Assembly (NCBI GenBank): GCA_022759145.1 | Contig: JAEMPV010000069.1 | Coordinates: 1-52,763, forward strand | Direction: 5' to 3' | DNA from: Caldisericum sp. | GTDB lineage: Bacteria; Caldisericota; Caldisericia; Caldisericales; Caldisericaceae | Length of the DNA: 52,763 bases | Made by a program: the position numbers and the translations under genes | In this document: positions 25,165 to 33,006 of the stretch, piece after piece | Numbering within the stretch: the first letter of the stretch is position 1 | Layout: every line of letters begins with the position of its first letter | Notes under the pieces: generated by a model | Databases searched by the model: none | What the model was told of the DNA's origin: nothing | The model's input: only the letters and a program-made list of their open reading frames with translations

Positions 25165-25737
25165 CTATATTATAGCAGGAATTAGGATAAGAATGATTAT
25201 TATGTACGGAGTAAAGAAAAGAAAATTTGCTTTTGTAGTTTCAATGTCGTAAGTCTTACTTATCGCAATGATAAATAACACAACTTCCCAGATAAGAAAG
25301 AGTATACTTATTTCACTGAAAATCATCACATTGAAGAATGAAAGGACAACATAGATAAGTCTCAATAGCATCAGTGGGGTTGATGCAAACGCAAGGTTTT
25401 TCATAAGTTTCGTGCCATTACTTCTTTTAAAAATGATCTGTGCAAGCATATCATAAAGAGATGATGAAATTAGTAAGGTGAGAAATGGTATAAGAAGAGA
25501 GAGGTACAGGAATTTTGGAGCAGTAACAAGACCGGTGAGAGTATCTCCCACACCACTAAAAATATCCGGAAGGCTTTTTTCAATTGATTTCAGTCCAAAC
25601 TTTACAAATGCAATTGAATATAGATAAAGAATCGCTCCATTTAAAAACATGAAAAGAAAAAATGTAAGATTTCCTATTTCTTCTTCAAATGCTTTTTTGG
25701 GGGATCTTATAACTTTAATAATCATTTCGATAATCAT
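25165..25737 (-). CDS. Yip1-like multi-pass membrane protein
   Basis: This 190-residue protein starts IIEMIIKVIRSPKKAFEEEIG, the usual short cytoplasmic lead of bacterial Yip1-domain proteins. Five hydrophobic segments follow. The motif LAFASTPLMLLRLIYVV matches the typical Ala-x-x-Pro segment of the family. Function is unknown. I chose the ATG at 25737 because AAGGAG lies 7 bases before it; a longer reading to 25773 would run into sppA without a ribosome site. It lies 10 bases after sppA. Confidence 0.75.
   Translation of the reverse strand: MIIEMIIKVIRSPKKAFEEEIGNLTFFLFMFLNGAILYLYSIAFVKFGLKSIEKSLPDIFSGVGDTLTGLVTAPKFLYLSLLIPFLTLLISSSLYDMLAQIIFKRSNGTKLMKNLAFASTPLMLLRLIYVVLSFFNVMIFSEISILFLIWEVVLFIIAISKTYDIETTKANFLFFTPYIIIILILIPAII
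25169..25177 (-). promoter_or_regulatory. Extended -10 element giving a leaderless pcrA message
   Basis: On the minus strand TGCTATAAT is followed after 7 bases by the pcrA ATG at 25161. The transcript would start at or next to the ATG. No -35 box is evident, as is usual for extended -10 promoters. The element overlaps the end of the Yip1-like gene. Confidence 0.55.
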
Positions 25738-25747
25738 ACTTTTCTCC

Positions 25748-26632
25748 TTAGTAAGCGGTAAATTTGTATTCAAATATTGTTTCTGAGGGATTCTTATACT
25801 GCGTTAGCACTTTGGATGCAATACTTAAAAAGTTCTCCCAAAATGACTTTTGAATTCTATATTCCTTTATAGTGATGCTCTTCAAATTAAGATCACTCTT
25901 AAGGTCATTTATTGCGTCGTCAAGTGTACCTATTTTATCAACGAGTCCAAGTTTGTATGCATCTTCTCCAAGATATATTTGCCCCTGTGCTAAATTCCTA
26001 ATGGTTTTTTCATCCAGGTTTTTTCTTCCGCCTTTTACAACAAGTATGAATTTTTCATATAATTCATTAATCATATTCTCAAACATCTCTAGCTCTTCTT
26101 TTGAAAGTTCTCTATAGGGAGACCCAATGTCTTTAAACTTTCCACTTTTTATTGTAATGATATTAATACCAATTTTGTTGAGAAGTTCCTCATAATTTAC
26201 GAGATTCATTATAACACCAATGCTACCTGTTTCAGTTAAAGGTTCCGCATAAATGCGGTCTCCTGCCATAGAAATATAATATCCACCCGAAGCGCACACT
26301 TCACCCATAGAGACATACACTTTTATATTGTTTTTCTGTTTAAAGTTTTTTATAAGATTGTAGATTCTGTCTGTCTCATAAACTGTTCCACCGGGGCTTG
26401 AAATTCTTAAAATAACTCCTTTAGGATGTAAGTCTTCAATTTCTGTAAGGATTTTCTCAACATCCTTTGAATTAAAAGTATTTCCGTAATTTTCTCCGAT
26501 TGTTCCCTCAAGGTAAATTACTGCAATTGGATTTGTGTTGTAAGGACTAATTTTATTTCTAAAGCCTGCAAAATAAATAAACAAGGCTATCAATAAAAAG
26601 ATTAATACATCAAATAAAACTTTTTTCTTCAT
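25748..26632 (-). CDS. sppA: Signal peptide peptidase SppA (S49 serine protease)
   Basis: This 294-residue protein has an N-terminal membrane anchor (residues 5-22) and an extracytoplasmic S49 domain. The motifs are VILRISSPGGTVYETDRIY, the catalytic Ser115 in VCASGGYYISM, TGSIGVIM, and the lysine-containing SGKFKDIGSPYR (Lys165-Lys167). It is the short, one-domain form that works as an oligomer and degrades leftover signal peptides. It overlaps the nrnA end by 23 bases. Confidence 0.95.
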   Translation of the reverse strand: MKKKVLFDVLIFLLIALFIYFAGFRNKISPYNTNPIAVIYLEGTIGENYGNTFNSKDVEKILTEIEDLHPKGVILRISSPGGTVYETDRIYNLIKNFKQKNNIKVYVSMGEVCASGGYYISMAGDRIYAEPLTETGSIGVIMNLVNYEELLNKIGINIITIKSGKFKDIGSPYRELSKEELEMFENMINELYEKFILVVKGGRKNLDEKTIRNLAQGQIYLGEDAYKLGLVDKIGTLDDAINDLKSDLNLKSITIKEYRIQKSFWENFLSIASKVLTQYKNPSETIFEYKFTAY

Positions 26633-27575
26633 TTGTTATTTTGTCGTGAATAATCCTTAGAATTTCTTCCATAGATAGGTTAGACTTGAATCCAGAAGCC
26701 TCTTTATGTCCTCCTCCACCAAAGTATTCTGCAATTTTTCTTACATCTATGTGGTTTTTACTTCTTAAACTTCCCTTGAATCCACCTTCTTTTAGTTCCC
26801 TTAGGAAGAGTACAACTTCTATGTCTTTCTCCTTCCTAAGGTAGTCAACAATTCCCTCAGTATCGTCTTCAGTAGCGTTATACTTCTTAAAATCCTCCTG
26901 AGTTACATATGAAAAACCCAATTTATCATAGACTTCAAGGCGCAGAAGCGCAAGACCAAGAAGTTTAAGATGCGCAAGGTTTTCCATCTCGTAGACCATA
27001 TGGGAAATAAAATATGGTTTTGCTCCCAATTTAACAAGTTCCTTTGCAACTTCGAATGCAACATCGCTTGTATTGTTGAATCTAAAAGAGCCTGTATCGG
27101 CAAGAAGCCCTGTGTAAAGTGCATTTGCTATATCTTCGTTTATGGGAAGGTTCAATTCGGAAATTGTTTCAAAAACGAGACAGGTAGTTGATGGGTATCC
27201 AACTTTTACATATTTTACATGGGACATATTTTCATCACTTATATGGTGGTCGATTCTAACAATCTTCTTATAGTTTCCAAGGCTAAAGTTAAAGCCTTCA
27301 ACCCTATCAATATTTGGTGCATCAAGTATCAATAAAACTTCAACTTCATTTATACCTTCTAAGTTTTTGTTAATATTTTCAAATCCTTTTAGAAAAGAGA
27401 ATTTTTGGGAAGGTTCACCTGGAACAAGATAAAAAACATGCTTCCTAAGATGTTCTAATGATTGTCCAAGTCCAAGAATGGAACCTATTGCATCTCCGTC
27501 TGCATTTATATGAGTCGTTAGCAAAAAAGAGTTAAATGTTTTTATTATGTTTTCTATTTCCTTAAGGCTCTCCAC
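26610..27575 (-). CDS. nrnA: DHH/DHHA1 phosphoesterase, NrnA-like oligoribonuclease/pAp phosphatase
   Basis: This 321-residue protein has the DHH motifs HINADGDAIGS, LLILDAPNIDR, RIDHHISDEN and ALYTGLLADTGSFRFNNTS. A C-terminal DHHA1 domain carries VRKIAEYFGGGGHKEASGF. NrnA degrades nano-RNAs and 3'-phosphoadenosine-5'-phosphate. The rbfA-nrnA order is conserved in many bacteria and supports the call. The start is GTG at 27575, inside the rbfA end, after a GGAGAGG site. Confidence 0.94.
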   Translation of the reverse strand: MESLKEIENIIKTFNSFLLTTHINADGDAIGSILGLGQSLEHLRKHVFYLVPGEPSQKFSFLKGFENINKNLEGINEVEVLLILDAPNIDRVEGFNFSLGNYKKIVRIDHHISDENMSHVKYVKVGYPSTTCLVFETISELNLPINEDIANALYTGLLADTGSFRFNNTSDVAFEVAKELVKLGAKPYFISHMVYEMENLAHLKLLGLALLRLEVYDKLGFSYVTQEDFKKYNATEDDTEGIVDYLRKEKDIEVVLFLRELKEGGFKGSLRSKNHIDVRKIAEYFGGGGHKEASGFKSNLSMEEILRIIHDKITNEEKSFI

Positions 27576-27939
27576 TGTCCTCTCCTTTTTCCTTTAACTC
27601 CTTTTCAACTTCCTCTAAAATTTCGAGGACTTTGTTTCCCTTTTGAATTGAGAGGTCAAAGTGAAAATTCAGCAAAGGCACAAATTTCATATTCTTTAGT
27701 CTTTGGGCAACATCCCTCTGAATTCTTCGAGTTGCCTTAATGAGCCTCTCTTTAATCTCTTCTTCCTCGTTTTCGTGTCCTATGATTGTGTAGAAAATTT
27801 TTGCATATCTTAGGTCATCGGACACTTCTACATGTGTAATGGTAATGCTTTTAAGTAATGGGTCATCAAGGGAATGCATATATGTTGATACTTCCCTTAA
27901 AATAGCCGATTCAATTTTGTGCTTTCTTAACTCACTCAT
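27562..27939 (-). CDS. rbfA: Ribosome-binding factor A
   Basis: This 125-residue protein has the KH-like RbfA domain, with KIESAILREVSTYM, ITHVEVSDDLRYAKIFYTI and the conserved VAQRLKNMKFVPLLNFHFDLS. The C-terminal tail is charged. RbfA helps 16S rRNA 5'-end maturation on the 30S subunit. It overlaps ccdA by 8 bases and nrnA by 14. infB, a frequent neighbour, is absent here. Confidence 0.95.
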   Translation of the reverse strand: MSELRKHKIESAILREVSTYMHSLDDPLLKSITITHVEVSDDLRYAKIFYTIIGHENEEEEIKERLIKATRRIQRDVAQRLKNMKFVPLLNFHFDLSIQKGNKVLEILEEVEKELKEKGEDSGEP

Positions 27940-28846
27940 AATTTTTACCTACCTTATACATTGAAATTATTCCTACTATTAATAAAAGCATAAAAGGAAT
28001 TAAACTTAAATTAATATTCCCGTTTTCTATAAACTTAATTCCAATTGCAAAGTATATTGCACTAAAAAGAAGGACAAGCCCTATTATATCAGAAATACTA
28101 ACTTTTTTAACCGATAAAAATGCAAAACCTACTGACACAAGAATTGAAGCAATGATATATTCAGAGTGAAGTCCAAGTCCAAATATAAGCGCAAAGCCTA
28201 TTCCTATTATGAGCAACCCCGCAAACATTTCTATTTGTCCAAAGTATTTCTTTATGGATTTAAAGGCTGAGAAAAACTTGTTTATAGCAAGGGCAGTTAA
28301 AACAAAAGGAACCCCTAAGCCCAGAGAGTAAAATGTAAGAAGTATTATTCCCTGAGTAACCTGAGAATGTGTTCCTGCCATAATAAGAATAGTTCCAAGA
28401 ATGGGTCCCACACATGGTGTCCAGCCAAAACTAAAAGCAAATCCCATTAAGAATGCCTTTATTAGCGTTGGAGCAGTTGTACTTACTTTCATCTTTTTCT
28501 CATAGCTAAGGAAGTTAAATCTTACTATTTGGGCTGTATGTAATCCAAAAATAATGATTATAAATCCTGCGATTACTTCGAACATTTTTTTATTTCTTGA
28601 AAAGAACTTGCCTATAAATGTTGCAGTCGCACCTAAAAAGATAAATACAACAGAAAATCCCAATACAAACGCAATTGAATTTACTAAAAGTTTTTTTGTG
28701 TTTACGCTACCTTCCTTAAGGTCTGTTAGTGTTTCGCCTGAAATGTAGGAAATGTAAGCAGGGATAAGCGGAAGGACACACGGAGAAACAAACGACACAA
28801 ACCCTGCAATTAAAGATTGAAGTATTTCTGCAACTGTTATTTCCAC
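27932..28846 (-). CDS. ccdA: CcdA/DsbD-like thiol:disulfide transporter
   Basis: This 304-residue membrane protein has the CcdA cysteines in SFVSPCVLPLIPAYISYISG and FGWTPCVGPILG. Six core helices are followed by two or three further hydrophobic segments, making it longer than minimal CcdA (about 235 residues). It passes electrons from cytoplasmic thioredoxin to the outside for cytochrome c maturation or other oxidised thiols. No thioredoxin-like partner is next to it. The start is GTG at 28846 after AAGGAGG. Confidence 0.92.
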   Translation of the reverse strand: MEITVAEILQSLIAGFVSFVSPCVLPLIPAYISYISGETLTDLKEGSVNTKKLLVNSIAFVLGFSVVFIFLGATATFIGKFFSRNKKMFEVIAGFIIIIFGLHTAQIVRFNFLSYEKKMKVSTTAPTLIKAFLMGFAFSFGWTPCVGPILGTILIMAGTHSQVTQGIILLTFYSLGLGVPFVLTALAINKFFSAFKSIKKYFGQIEMFAGLLIIGIGFALIFGLGLHSEYIIASILVSVGFAFLSVKKVSISDIIGLVLLFSAIYFAIGIKFIENGNINLSLIPFMLLLIVGIISMYKVGKNYE

Positions 28847-28855
28847 AAAACCTCC

Positions 28856-29566
28856 TTATACAAGCAATGTTGAGAATATGCCTGTAAGGAATACACCATC
28901 GAAAGTTCCTGCACCTCCAATACTTACAACTGGTGCCCCTAACTCAGAGACTTTGTCAAGATTCAATAGGTCTGCGCCAATTAGAGTCCCAAGTGTTCCA
29001 CTTATGTATGCGACAATCGGTGTATAATGCCTTGAAAGAATTAATGCAACAATTGCAGTTATAATAGGTGGAATAAAGAATGGAACAGCAATTCCCAACC
29101 CTTTAACTGGTTTTGCAAAAGAGTGTACAACAATTGATACAATTACGATGCCCAAAATCGTAAGAAGTGCTATGTTAACAAGACCGAAAGAAATAAGCCT
29201 TAAAAACTCATAGATAGAAATAATAGTCGGGATTACTGCTCCACCAAAGTTAACTGCTACAACCGTCGTTTGTTCAGAAACGAAAGGGATTCTATAAGGA
29301 ATTCCATAAAAGTAAATAACTTTTTCGGTAACAATCGGATTGTGCGATGTAATTTTTGTAACGGGAATATTTATTGCACTACCAAAAAGAGACATGAGAA
29401 ATACAAGGGTTCCAGTTACAGGGCTAAAGCCAAGTCTTGCAAAGGCATCGACTACACCTCCTGCAAAAATAAGAAAGAAAAGTGGATAAAGAAGAAGGAA
29501 AAGTGCAAACAAGATAATTAAAATGGTAAATTCAAACGGAAAATAAATATAATTTTTATTATTCAT
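28856..29566 (-). CDS. DUF1614 multi-pass membrane protein
   Basis: This 236-residue protein has about seven hydrophobic segments and the blocks typical of DUF1614: FARLGFSPVTGTLVFLMSLFGSAINIP, NFGGAVIPTIISIY, and the C-terminal GTLIGADLLNLDKV followed by VSIGGAGTFDGVFLTG. The buried Gly/Asp motif suggests a transport or channel role, but no function is established. It is the first gene of the minus-strand run. TATAAT lies on this strand upstream, with a GAGAGGTGA site before the ATG. Confidence 0.85.
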   Translation of the reverse strand: MNNKNYIYFPFEFTILIILFALFLLLYPLFFLIFAGGVVDAFARLGFSPVTGTLVFLMSLFGSAINIPVTKITSHNPIVTEKVIYFYGIPYRIPFVSEQTTVVAVNFGGAVIPTIISIYEFLRLISFGLVNIALLTILGIVIVSIVVHSFAKPVKGLGIAVPFFIPPIITAIVALILSRHYTPIVAYISGTLGTLIGADLLNLDKVSELGAPVVSIGGAGTFDGVFLTGIFSTLLV

Positions 29567-29588
29567 TTTTCACCTCTCTCCTTGTATA

Positions 29589-29594
29589 TTATAA
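29589..29594 (-). promoter_or_regulatory. -10 element of the DUF1614/ccdA/rbfA run
   Basis: On the minus strand TATAAT lies 22 bases before the DUF1614 ATG at 29566. A GGAGAGAGGTGA ribosome binding site is between them, so this transcript has a normal short leader. The -35 box is weak (TTATAC). The element is divergent from the prepilin peptidase promoter. Confidence 0.5.
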
Positions 29595-29611
29595 CAAATT
29601 TCATTTTTTAG

Positions 29612-29617
29612 TATAAT
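29612..29617 (+). promoter_or_regulatory. -10 element giving a leaderless prepilin peptidase message
   Basis: A perfect TATAAT lies 6 bases before the ATG at 29624. This places the transcript start at about the first base of the coding region. There is no ribosome binding site and no clear -35 box. Confidence 0.55.
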
Positions 29618-29623
29618 TTGATT

Positions 29624-30412
29624 ATGGATACGCTTTTACTTTTTTTAGATTATTATCGAATTCTTGGCGGAATTTTGTTTTTTATTCTCGGTTCGGTTGT
29701 TGGCTCTTTCCTTAATGTGGTTATTTATAGATTGCCTCGTCACGAGTCTCTTATCTTTCCGCAGTCACATTGTCCAAAGTGCGGCCATAAACTATCAAGT
29801 TCTGACTTAATTCCGATAGTTAGTTATATTTTCTTAAAAGGTAAATGCAGGTACTGTGGGGCAAAAATTTCTCCTATTTATCCTACTATTGAAGGCCTTA
29901 CTGGTATCCTTTTTGCTTTAATATACTTGAAATTTGGCTTTTCGCTTCTTACCTTTAAATACATTATCTTTATTTCTTTTCTAATTGTTGTTGCATTTAT
30001 AGATCTATTTGAAGGAGTGGTTTTTGATTCTGTTGTTATCCCCGGGGCTTTGGTTGGTTTCTTGTTTGGGGCTCTTCACAATTTAAAGGATACTATTTTT
30101 GGTGTTATTTTTTATGCTGTTCTGTTTTTTCTTATAATTATAATTTCTAAAATCTTTTATAAAGAGGGTGGTATGGGAGAAGGTGATTTAACGGCGGGTA
30201 TTATGATTGGGGCATTTCTCGGTTTAAGATTAGGGATTGTTGCCTTCCTCCTCTCTTTTTTTATAGGTGCAATTGTTGGGATTTTAATTATGCTTGTAAG
30301 TAAAAAGGGTGGGAAAACACAAATTCCTTTTGTCCCTTATATGGCTATTGCCTCTATCCTTGCAATATTTTTTGGAAATTATATTATTGCATTTTATTTA
30401 AATTTGTTTTAG
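29624..30412 (+). CDS. pilD: Prepilin leader peptidase/N-methyltransferase (A24 family)
   Basis: This 262-residue protein has the N-terminal methyltransferase region with SVVGSFLNVVIYRLPRHES and paired cysteines (CPKCGH and CRYCGA). The aspartic peptidase core follows, with FIDLFEGVVFDSVVIPG and GGMGEGDLTAG, containing the two catalytic Asp residues. It cuts and N-methylates type IV prepilins. I prefer ATG 29624 to a TTG 6 bases earlier because the promoter position points to it. It heads the pilMNO cluster. Confidence 0.95.
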   Translation: MDTLLLFLDYYRILGGILFFILGSVVGSFLNVVIYRLPRHESLIFPQSHCPKCGHKLSSSDLIPIVSYIFLKGKCRYCGAKISPIYPTIEGLTGILFALIYLKFGFSLLTFKYIIFISFLIVVAFIDLFEGVVFDSVVIPGALVGFLFGALHNLKDTIFGVIFYAVLFFLIIIISKIFYKEGGMGEGDLTAGIMIGAFLGLRLGIVAFLLSFFIGAIVGILIMLVSKKGGKTQIPFVPYMAIASILAIFFGNYIIAFYLNLF

Positions 30413-30433
30413 AATGTTTTTGAGGAGGTTCTT

Positions 30434-31546
30434 ATGGGTATTTTTGCAAGAAGTAAAACGCCAATTATTGGAGTAGATTTAGGGTCGGGTTATGTAAAGA
30501 TGGCGCAGTTTGAAAGAAAAGGAAACGATCTCAAACTTGTTAATTTTGGCGTGGTTGATACGCCTGAAGGTGCTATAGTTGAGGGAAAAATTGAAAAATT
30601 TGACGAGATGAGGGAAATTCTGCAGCAACTTATGAGTATATACTCGTTTATTGGGAATAGGGTTGCTACAAATGTTTCAGGTAAACTTGTGACCGTTAAA
30701 GAACTCATTATGGATGATCTTCCCCCGCAAGAACTTCACGAAGCAATCAAATGGGAGGTTGAGAAAATTCTTCCTGCTCCAATCGACAAAATGGCATTTG
30801 ATTATCAGGTATTAAGCAAGGTGAAAGAAGGGAATGCAGAAAAACTTTATATTCTTTTTGCTGCTGCTCCGATCGAAGTTATAGAAACTACTGCTCAACT
30901 TTTTAAGAGTCTCAATCTTGAACTTGTAACTATTGAAGTTGAAGCATTCTCTATGTTAAGGCTTTTAAGGTATCTTGGTGAATTTTCAAAAGACTCCGAG
31001 AGGGTTATCGCTGCGATTAATATCGGTCACAATTATACCTCTATTAATATGGTAGATAAAGGGCTTGTGCGTTTTTCGAGGGTTATTCCGTGGGGTGGAA
31101 AGAGGCTAACCGATAAAATTGCTTATTACTTTGGGATTGATTCAAAACTTGCAGAAAATAAGAAACGTGAAGAACTTGATTTAGCAAACAAGGACTCACA
31201 AATATTTAAAGCTGTTGAGGAAGACCTTAACGAACTTTCACTCGAAATTAGAAGATCCATTAGTTACTATTTTGCAAAGTATAATGAGGGTAAGGTGGCT
31301 GAAGTGACAATAATCCTTGAAGGAGGAACTGCCAACTCCAAGAATATTGACCAGTATATTGAAGAGACAACAGGTTTCCCATCAGTTGTAAACAGATTAT
31401 TTGCTGATATTGCAAAATACGACCCCAATCTCTTTACAAAGGAGTATCTCTATGAGATGGCACCTATGTTTGCAATTGCAACGGGTCTTGCACTGAAAGA
31501 ACATCAGGTTGCGAAGAAAAAGAAAGAATTAGCAAGAAAAAAGTGA
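30434..31546 (+). CDS. pilM: Type IV pilus assembly protein PilM
   Basis: This 370-residue protein has the actin-like fold of PilM. Phosphate motif 1 is IIGVDLGSGYVKMAQF, followed by MDDLPPQELHEAIKWEVEKILP, phosphate 2 AAINIGHNYTSINMV, and the adenosine motif IILEGGTANSKNID. PilM is cytoplasmic and binds the N-terminal tail of PilN. A GAGGAGGTT site lies before the ATG. PilN follows after 9 bases. Confidence 0.95.
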   Translation: MGIFARSKTPIIGVDLGSGYVKMAQFERKGNDLKLVNFGVVDTPEGAIVEGKIEKFDEMREILQQLMSIYSFIGNRVATNVSGKLVTVKELIMDDLPPQELHEAIKWEVEKILPAPIDKMAFDYQVLSKVKEGNAEKLYILFAAAPIEVIETTAQLFKSLNLELVTIEVEAFSMLRLLRYLGEFSKDSERVIAAINIGHNYTSINMVDKGLVRFSRVIPWGGKRLTDKIAYYFGIDSKLAENKKREELDLANKDSQIFKAVEEDLNELSLEIRRSISYYFAKYNEGKVAEVTIILEGGTANSKNIDQYIEETTGFPSVVNRLFADIAKYDPNLFTKEYLYEMAPMFAIATGLALKEHQVAKKKKELARKK

Positions 31547-31555
31547 GGTGAATTT

Positions 31556-32140
31556 ATGGAAACAAAATTGGATTTTTATGATATTGAAATAAATCTTTTG
31601 CCTCATAAAAAGAGGATAAAAAGATCGATTGACAGAGAAACTAGAACCATAATAAACATTGGTATTGTTCTTCTTTTAATCTTTGCAATTATTTATGCAA
31701 GTCTTTACTACGAAGCTTATAATAAAAACCGATATCTTAATGATCTAAATACACGTATCGCATCTCTTAAGAAGGTTGAGGACACATTGAACTTGAGGAA
31801 TAAACTTGACGATGATGTGTTCTATTATGAAACAACAATAGAGAAACTTGTAAATACGCAGATTGATTTCAATAATTTGCTACTTGATATAGCAAGTTCG
31901 ATACCAAAAGAGACAGTTATAGAGAACTTGAATGTTGATCAGGATAAAAAAATTGTGCAAATTGTAGGACATACTACTGATCTTCAACACCTTGCATGGA
32001 CTGTGAATGGTTTATCTCAAAATCCTAACATTGTGAATCTCACGGTTGATCAGTACAATATCCCGTATGTAAAAGTTCCAAATTCACCTAACTATGTAAC
32101 ATTTACAATTTCATTTCAATGGAAGGGGATGGGGAAATGA
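31556..32140 (+). CDS. pilN: Type IV pilus assembly protein PilN
   Basis: This 194-residue bitopic protein starts with a cytoplasmic tail containing EINLLPHKKRIKRSID, the PilM-binding INLLP motif. A membrane helix follows at about residues 32-52, then a coiled coil (55-85) and a ferredoxin-like domain. It forms the alignment complex with PilM and PilO. The stop overlaps the pilO ATG (ATGA). Confidence 0.93.
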   Translation: METKLDFYDIEINLLPHKKRIKRSIDRETRTIINIGIVLLLIFAIIYASLYYEAYNKNRYLNDLNTRIASLKKVEDTLNLRNKLDDDVFYYETTIEKLVNTQIDFNNLLLDIASSIPKETVIENLNVDQDKKIVQIVGHTTDLQHLAWTVNGLSQNPNIVNLTVDQYNIPYVKVPNSPNYVTFTISFQWKGMGK

Positions 32141-32712
32141 AAGAAGGAACCTTAAACAAACCAATGAGTTTTAATATCAGTACAAAAATGATAATTGCAG
32201 TTATTCTATTTGTAGTAATTGCTGTCTTGTTTTACATGTATGTAGTAGTGCCAAAGATTGATGAAATTAAGGCTCTAAATGACCAAATAGCGGAAGCTGA
32301 AGAACATCTAAACCTTCTTTTACTTGCACAGGAAAGGCTTAGTTCTATTGAGAGGGAAATAAGCACTTATAACGAAAGACTTGCGACACTTAAGCAAATT
32401 TTGCCCCCTCAAAGCGACGAATTTCTTTTTTCCGAGGAGTTTGTTGCAATTGCCAATAAAAGCGGAGGTAAGATAACAAACCTCAATTTTGATAAGAACA
32501 CAGAGACACAGAATGCAATGCCTTCTTTCTCACTCTCATACGAAGCGCCAAATTATGATAACATTACTGCTTTTAATAGATTACTTAAGGATAATTATCC
32601 ACAGATTGTAACGATAACGCAGTTAACAATTTCAAAAGTAACTGATCAAAGTGGTGCAAAAAAATATATTGCAAATGTAAAAGGTACTATAAACCTTTCA
32701 CAAAGGAAGTGA
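32137..32712 (+). CDS. pilO: Type IV pilus assembly protein PilO
   Basis: This 191-residue protein has a short cytoplasmic tail and a membrane helix at about residues 17-37. A coiled coil follows (EIKALNDQIAEAEEHLNLL and onward), then a PilO-type domain with LKQILPPQSDEFLFSEEFVAIANKSG. It pairs with PilN. The start is the ATG at 32137, which overlaps the pilN stop and follows GGATGGGGA; an ATG 18 bases earlier is less well placed. Cysteine is absent. Confidence 0.9.
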   Translation: MKEGTLNKPMSFNISTKMIIAVILFVVIAVLFYMYVVVPKIDEIKALNDQIAEAEEHLNLLLLAQERLSSIEREISTYNERLATLKQILPPQSDEFLFSEEFVAIANKSGGKITNLNFDKNTETQNAMPSFSLSYEAPNYDNITAFNRLLKDNYPQIVTITQLTISKVTDQSGAKKYIANVKGTINLSQRK

Positions 32713-32717
32713 TAACC

Positions 32718-32996
32718 ATGGCAAAGACAGATGAGAAAGAAAAAACCGCAAAAAAGTCTCTTCGAATTTCGAAAGAGACAATCGTAATAATTTTGTTTAT
32801 TGTCGTAGTATTTGTAGCGTGGAATTTATTACTGCCGCATATTTTTAAGGTACAAGAAGTGAAAAATGTAACCTTGCCGAAGGTAAAAAGAGGAAATATT
32901 GAATTTGTAGATAAGCAAATTCAAAATAGGACTTTACAGGTCCCTACTTTAATTCCACCTGAAAATACCCTTGGCAAACGTAACCCATTCGAATAA
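32718..32996 (+). CDS. Short PilP/GspC-like pilus assembly protein
   Basis: This 92-residue protein has a Lys-rich tail, one membrane helix (about residues 21-41) and a short outer segment ending GKRNPFE. PilP and GspC proteins carry an (R)(D/N)PF motif just before their HR domain, and pilP normally follows pilO. The protein stops exactly at this motif and has no HR domain. It could be a natural minimal PilP or a truncated gene. The secretin PilQ is absent here. A GGAAGTGAT site precedes the ATG; the next gene begins 10 bases after the stop. Confidence 0.6.
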   Translation: MAKTDEKEKTAKKSLRISKETIVIILFIVVVFVAWNLLLPHIFKVQEVKNVTLPKVKRGNIEFVDKQIQNRTLQVPTLIPPENTLGKRNPFE

Positions 32997-33006
32997 GGAG
33001 GACAAT

